Shown here: positions 59,457-64,000 of the stretch, piece by piece
Position numbering within the stretch: the first letter of the stretch is position 1
How the letters are laid out: each line of letters opens with the position of its first letter
NCBI RefSeq assembly: GCF_023022985.1
Contig: NZ_CP095461.1
Span: 310,001 to 374,000, forward strand
Direction of reading: 5' to 3'
DNA: 64,000 bases
Source of the DNA: Arthrobacter gengyunqii
GTDB lineage: Bacteria; Actinomycetota; Actinomycetes; Actinomycetales; Micrococcaceae
Notes under the pieces: generated by a model
Told to the model about the DNA's origin: nothing
Database searches by the model: none
Seen by the model: the letters and a program-made list of their open reading frames with translations, nothing else
Position numbers and translations under genes: made by a program

Positions 59457-62400
59457 TTAGCCGCGGCTGCTCAGGCAAGCCAGGTACTTGACCAACTCAA
59501 CGGTGTACCGGAGCCAGCCCCGGAGATCCCACCAGTTCTTCGGTGGAACCGGCGCAACACAGGTCGGGGCCGGGGGAACCGTCGGAGCAGCCTCCACGGT
59601 AACCGGAATCGTCACTGTGGTTCCGGACGGAGCCGCGGTGAGCACCAGGGTGCCCGCCCCCGAAGCCGATGCCGGCAGGGTGACGTTTACAGCTGCCGTC
59701 CCCGACGCCACGGGAGCGGTGCCGAGGGCCGTGGCCGTTCCGGCAGCATTCACCCAGCTGGCGGCCAGCCCGGTGTTCGCGGGGCTGCCCAGCGAGGTCA
59801 GGTCCAAACCTGACACGGTGAAGGACACAGCGGTTCCGGCCGTTGCAGTTGCCGGGGCGCCCTTGACGATGACGCCCTGGCGGGCAAAGTCCGGGGAGAG
59901 CGGGCTGTTGGCTTCGATGTAGCTGATCCAGGCATCGCGGTCCACCAGTCCGGAGTCCCGGGTGTCAGTGCCTTCGGAGAAGACGCTGAAGTTGTCACCG
60001 CCCTGGGCCAGGAAGCTGAATGTGCCCACCCGGTAGGCGCGGGACGGATCCATGGCGGCACCGTTGATGGTGACGGTCTGGATCCGGGAGCCGCGCGGCT
60101 GGTCCGGATCGTAGGTGTAGGTGATGTTGTCGGACAGGCCCAGTGCCAGGAAGGCGCGTGAGCTGCCGTCCGGCTGCCACTGCTGTTCCAGCATTGTTTT
60201 GAGCTGGGCGCCGGTGAGCGTGGTGGTCCACAGGTTGTTGACGAACGGCAGCACTGCGTTGGCTTCAGCGTAAGTGATCACGCCGTCGTCGCCGTAGTAC
60301 AGCTCGGCCCGCAGCCCGCCGGGGTTGGTGACGCCAATCTCGGCGCCGCCGCGCTCAGCGGAGGACAACGTGTTCAGCAGGGAATCGGCCACCAGGTTGC
60401 CCAGCGTGGATTCCGAGCTGCGGTCGTCGCGCACGGTGCCGTTGAACGCCGTCGTAATGTCAGCCGTCACCGAACCGACCGGCTGGTTGCCGATCTCCGC
60501 GGCGGAGGCCAGCGCTGCATCCACAATGGACTTGACCTCTGCCACCGCGGGGTAGGCGGCGACGAGTGAGTCAGCGCTCGCAGTGGTCCGCGGAACGTTG
60601 GTCGCCGTGTAGGACAGCACCTCATCCGTTGCCGGGTTGTAATCCAGGGTGATCTGGCCGACAAACTCGCCGTAGGAACCGGTCTGCAGCACCGGACGGG
60701 TCTTGCCCTCAGTGCCGGGAACGGGGGCATCCCAGGCATACTGCTTGTGGGTGTGCCCGGTGTAGATGGCGTCCACCAGCGGGCTGGTGCCGTTGATGAT
60801 CTCGGCAAACGCGCCGCCGTCGGCCAGCTCATCGGCGAGGGAGGCGCCGTCGGGGGTGCCGCTGCCGGCACCCTCGTGGTACTCGGCGATGATGACGTCC
60901 ACATCGCCCTCCGCCTGCAGCTTTTCAGCTACACGGTTGACGGCTTCCACGGGATCACCGAACTCCAGCGCGGCAATTCCGCCGGGCGTGACCAGAGTGG
61001 AGGTCTCTTCGGTGACGGCACCGATGACGGCCACGGAAACGCCGTTGACGTCCAGGATCGTGTATTCGTCCAGCGCCGGGGTGGTGGTGCCCTTGAGGTA
61101 AACGTTGGCGCCCAGGTACGGGAAGTCCGCGGCCGGATCAACCCGGTCCGTGAGGTCCGAGTAGCCGGCATCGAACTCGTGGTTGCCCACTGCCGAGGCC
61201 CGCAGTCCCAGGGCGTTCAGCACGTCGAGGGTGGGGACATCCTGCTGCACCGAGGAGGCGAACAGCGAAGCGCCAATGTTGTCTCCCGCGGAGAGGAACA
61301 GCGAGCTGCCCTCGGGCGCGGCGGCCTTGAGCTGTTCAACGGTTCCGGCGAAATTCACGGTGTTGTCATCAATGCGGCCGTGGAAATCGTTGATGTTCAG
61401 CAGGTTCAGTTCCTCGGTTTCGGTTCCGGCCGGGGTAAGGTCCAGGCCGACGAGGATGGGATCGTGGTCCGAGGAACGGTACGGATCCGGTGCGTAGTAG
61501 TTGGTGACGTTGGTGTTGTAGCGGCTGTATTCCAGCGCCACGGACTCCACCGAGTTGATGTTCCAGATGTCGGCACCGCTTACGGCGTCAGCTGCTTCCG
61601 GAGATGCCAGGATGTGGTCCAGGGAGCCGACCATCCCACTGAAGGCGTAGGAGTGCTTGCCGGTGGCCTTGCCCAGATTCACGTAGCCGGCCTCGGCCAG
61701 AACGTTCATCGGATCCTCGGCGGCGTAGGAGTTGAAGTCTCCCAGCAGGAAGACCTTTTCCGTGCCGGCGGCTTCGGCTGTGCTGTCGGCGAAGGCCGCC
61801 AGTGCCTGAGCCTGCCGCACGCGGTCAGCGTTCCAGCCGCCCTGCCCGGTGTCGGCGTTTTCTCCGGAAGCCGGAGCCGATCCCTTGGACTTGAAGTGGT
61901 TGCTGACGGCCAGGATGGTGGAGCTGTCATCCCCGCCGGCGGGCTTGAAGGCCTGGGCCAGCGGTTCACGCGCGTTGGAGAAGACGGTTTCATCGTTGAG
62001 GATGACGGATTCACCCACCGGCTCGGCAACGGCTGTGCGGAAGATGAAAGCGGTGCGGATGACGTCTTCAGCGTCCGGGAGGGCTGCGGGGGAGCGGACA
62101 TAATCCCAGGTTCCCGGTGCTGCCTCATTCAGGGCGGCGGTCAGGTTGGCCAGGGCTTCATCGCGGTCCTTGCCGAACACTGCGGAATTCTCCACCTCCA
62201 TCAGGGACACGACGTCGGCGCCGAGCGCGTTGATGGCGGAGACGATCTTGGCCTGCTGGCGTTCCAGGTTCTCCGGGTTTGCGGCGCCGCGGGCATCGCA
62301 GCCACCGCGCACGGTCAGCGGTGCGCCCGACCGGTCGTTGTAGTAGGTGCAGCCGGTGAGGTCCGTGCCGGTGGTGCTGAAGTAGTTGAGCACGTTGAAG

Positions 62401-63965
62401 GAGGCGAGCTTGAGGTTACCTCCCACGCTTTCAGGTGCGGCGGTGCGCGTGGCTTCGAACGACGCCGGGACCACCTCTGCAGCATTGGCTGCCGTCAGAG
62501 CCGTCAACGGCTGGAACTTCCAGGCGCTGTTGCGGTAGTCCAGGATGACGCCGGTGGTGAAGGTGGCGGCTGCGCCGATGCGCACCGGGTTGTCCATGGT
62601 CAGGTACGGAAGCGGGATGCCCTGGTTGGCGGCGCTGAGGAAGTTGATGCTGGCGCCGTCGTCGAGCTTTACGGCCCGTGCCGCATTGTCGGCTTCGGCG
62701 GCGGCGTGCTCCGGGGTGCCCACGGCAGCGACGGCGGTGGGCTGGACCAGGGGCGAGTCGCCTGCGGCCAGTCCGATCTCCGCGTACTGGTTCAGGGAGT
62801 AGTTGTCGGTCACGGTATAGCTGCCCTGCGGTGCCAGCAGCATGCCCTCGAGGGCTTCGCGCTCCGCGTCGGAGGCAGGCCAGGCAACAGCGGCAGGCTT
62901 GACCTCTTCAGCAGGCAAGTCGAGCTTGGTCATCTGGCCGGCGGCAACGGTCATCTGGGTAAGGCCGAAGTATTCGCCGACTGCGCCGGTGACCTCAACA
63001 TAGTCGCCTGCTGCCACTGAGCCGACGGTGTCTGCGGAGAACACGAAGATGCCGTCCGAAGCGGTGTGGGTGGCTGGATCCAGTGCGCCGCCGGTGCCGG
63101 GGGTCTGGATGTAGTAACCGTTGAACCCGCCGGTGGGATAGACACCCGTGACTTTTCCGCGGGTGGTGACGGTCTGCCCCACCAGCGGGCTGGCGTCACC
63201 CGAGCCCTGGATCTGGGCGATGGGAACGGCGCCTGCAGGGGGTTCGACGGGCGTGGTGGGGGACGGCGTCGGAGTTGGCGTGGGGGTTGGAATCGGTTCA
63301 GTGGGAGCCGTTCCGCCGGTTCCGGTGGGGGTCACAGCCGCACTGAGCACGAAATCCGCGGCGTTGTTGTTGGTGTCCGCGAATCCGGTCCGGTTCAAGG
63401 ACTTGGGATCGCTGTTTCCTGCCGGTGCGGCGGCCGCCGAGGTTTCGAAGGTGTTCGAGGTTCCGTAGCCAAGCAGATCAACGACGCCGGCGGCGGCGGT
63501 GACCGAACCGGTGGGCAGGGGATCCACCCGGGTGGACTGGCTGGACAGGATCAGGGTGCCGCCCGAGCCGGAGAAGCTGGCGCCGATCGTCGCATCGGCT
63601 TCGGGCAGGGGTGCTCCGGTGGCTCCGTTGGAGGCGCCGGAGACCAGATAGTAGCCGCCGGCAGGAATGGTGCCGGACAGTGCGCCGATGCCGGTGGGAG
63701 CCCCCGTCGAACCGGCAGCGCGGTACTGAAGCGACCAGCCGTCAAGGCTGACGTCGGCGGAAGTCGGGTTGTGCAGTTCCACGAACTTGCTGGCAAACGG
63801 TGCGTTAGCGCTGCCGCCGCTCAGGTAGGCCTCGTTGATGATGATGCCGGGGGAAACAGCAGCACTGCTGTCTTGTGCAAAGGCCGGCAGCGCCGTGATC
63901 GGTGCTGCCAGCAGGCCGGCGGTGAGGGTGGTTCCCAGCGCGGCCTTCCAGAATGGTCTTCTCAT
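59457..63965 (-). CDS. secreted ExeM/NucH-type endonuclease fused to 5'-nucleotidase
   Basis: A 1502-residue secreted protein. A signal peptide (about 1-30, ending ALPAFA) precedes a lamin-tail domain (about 40-165). Then come a Pro-Thr linker (PTPTPTPTPSP), an OB-like domain (about 247-340) and an endonuclease/exonuclease/phosphatase domain (about 510-800; VSLMEVENS, LLGDFNSYA, SDHDPILVGLD). Next is a metallophosphoesterase with a 5'-nucleotidase C-terminal domain (LLNINDFHGRID near 857; GNHEFD near 928; GHTHKQY near 1071; FLAQGGDNFSVF near 1318). The tail is Ala/Thr/Pro-rich. It could cut DNA or RNA and strip phosphate from the nucleotides, feeding nucleoside and phosphate uptake. No LPXTG sorting motif is seen. 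Confidence 0.93.
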   Translation of the reverse strand: MRRPFWKAALGTTLTAGLLAAPITALPAFAQDSSAAVSPGIIINEAYLSGGSANAPFASKFVELHNPTSADVSLDGWSLQYRAAGSTGAPTGIGALSGTIPAGGYYLVSGASNGATGAPLPEADATIGASFSGSGGTLILSSQSTRVDPLPTGSVTAAAGVVDLLGYGTSNTFETSAAAAPAGNSDPKSLNRTGFADTNNNAADFVLSAAVTPTGTGGTAPTEPIPTPTPTPTPSPTTPVEPPAGAVPIAQIQGSGDASPLVGQTVTTRGKVTGVYPTGGFNGYYIQTPGTGGALDPATHTASDGIFVFSADTVGSVAAGDYVEVTGAVGEYFGLTQMTVAAGQMTKLDLPAEEVKPAAVAWPASDAEREALEGMLLAPQGSYTVTDNYSLNQYAEIGLAAGDSPLVQPTAVAAVGTPEHAAAEADNAARAVKLDDGASINFLSAANQGIPLPYLTMDNPVRIGAAATFTTGVILDYRNSAWKFQPLTALTAANAAEVVPASFEATRTAAPESVGGNLKLASFNVLNYFSTTGTDLTGCTYYNDRSGAPLTVRGGCDARGAANPENLERQQAKIVSAINALGADVVSLMEVENSAVFGKDRDEALANLTAALNEAAPGTWDYVRSPAALPDAEDVIRTAFIFRTAVAEPVGESVILNDETVFSNAREPLAQAFKPAGGDDSSTILAVSNHFKSKGSAPASGENADTGQGGWNADRVRQAQALAAFADSTAEAAGTEKVFLLGDFNSYAAEDPMNVLAEAGYVNLGKATGKHSYAFSGMVGSLDHILASPEAADAVSGADIWNINSVESVALEYSRYNTNVTNYYAPDPYRSSDHDPILVGLDLTPAGTETEELNLLNINDFHGRIDDNTVNFAGTVEQLKAAAPEGSSLFLSAGDNIGASLFASSVQQDVPTLDVLNALGLRASAVGNHEFDAGYSDLTDRVDPAADFPYLGANVYLKGTTTPALDEYTILDVNGVSVAVIGAVTEETSTLVTPGGIAALEFGDPVEAVNRVAEKLQAEGDVDVIIAEYHEGAGSGTPDGASLADELADGGAFAEIINGTSPLVDAIYTGHTHKQYAWDAPVPGTEGKTRPVLQTGSYGEFVGQITLDYNPATDEVLSYTATNVPRTTASADSLVAAYPAVAEVKSIVDAALASAAEIGNQPVGSVTADITTAFNGTVRDDRSSESTLGNLVADSLLNTLSSAERGGAEIGVTNPGGLRAELYYGDDGVITYAEANAVLPFVNNLWTTTLTGAQLKTMLEQQWQPDGSSRAFLALGLSDNITYTYDPDQPRGSRIQTVTINGAAMDPSRAYRVGTFSFLAQGGDNFSVFSEGTDTRDSGLVDRDAWISYIEANSPLSPDFARQGVIVKGAPATATAGTAVSFTVSGLDLTSLGSPANTGLAASWVNAAGTATALGTAPVASGTAAVNVTLPASASGAGTLVLTAAPSGTTVTIPVTVEAAPTVPPAPTCVAPVPPKNWWDLRGWLRYTVELVKYLACLSSRG

Positions 63966-64000
63966 GCCTCTTGCTCCTTGGTCCGCTGGGGTGCCAGCCG

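Noticed and set aside
60747..63020. Open frame of about 757 codons opposite the nuclease/nucleotidase gene
   Set aside because: Antisense shadow; composition is typical of reverse frames and no motif is seen.

Overview
This window looks like chromosomal DNA of a high-GC Gram-positive actinobacterium, most likely Arthrobacter or a close relative in the Micrococcaceae. That is inferred from gene content and codon bias, not from a search: GTP-dependent PEP carboxykinase, a DUF222/HNH protein, Lhr next to a Nei-type glycosylase, a mycobacterial-type RqlH helicase with a phosphoribosyltransferase-like tail, GAF-ANTAR and YhgE/Pip proteins, frequent GTG starts and ATGA/GTGA gene junctions.

Layout. 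1-8.9 kb: the end of a glutamine amidotransferase, a GH76 enzyme, an SDR/acyl-CoA dehydrogenase pair, two small conserved proteins, a quinone-type oxidoreductase, a membrane protein, a pseudouridine synthase and a MarR regulator. 9-18.3 kb: nei-lhr repair pair, DUF222/HNH protein, DUF4232 lipoprotein and rlmH. 18.4-22.3 kb: patatin, GAF-ANTAR regulator, DsrE-like protein, DUF1905 protein and a DUF808 membrane protein. 22.3-25.05 kb is an accessory patch: an intact IS481-type element with inverted repeats and a 6-bp target duplication lies on the DUF808 stop codon. It is followed by a membrane-anchored HNH nuclease gene, then by a diverged second copy of the DUF808 3' end.

25.06-28.2 kb: a compact phospholipid module resembling E. 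coli ynbABC (CDP-alcohol phosphatidyltransferase, acyltransferase, CDP-diglyceride synthase), with a divergent VTT/DedA-like membrane protein. 28.2-38.2 kb: tRNA-Ser(CGA), a stress-type flavoprotein, tadA, upp, an orphan winged-helix regulator with a structured upstream region, a SixA-like phosphatase, a degenerate ABC ATPase coupled to YhgE/Pip under a TetR-type operator, two FAD oxidoreductases and tRNA-Arg(ACG). 38.2-46.6 kb: pckG with a CRP/GlxR-like site, a phosphomannomutase, RqlH, a FadR-type regulator and a crotonase. 46.6-64 kb: a membrane-anchored L7/L12-like protein, an aldo/keto reductase, tRNA-Ser(GCT), a prolyl oligopeptidase, assorted enzymes and an MFS transporter, an aldehyde dehydrogenase, an orphan ctaD, and a 1502-residue secreted nuclease/5'-nucleotidase fusion.

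Most of the window is ordinary housekeeping and central metabolism. The parts most worth following up are the IS/HNH/DUF808-tail patch, the accessory phospholipid module with its unusual CDP-alcohol phosphotransferase motif, and several cis-regulatory structures: the transposase RBS-sequestering hairpin, the operator inside the ABC/YhgE promoter, a C11A7 tract before the ANTAR gene, and a motif shared by two distant genes. No CRISPR array, rRNA, prophage or integrase gene was seen.
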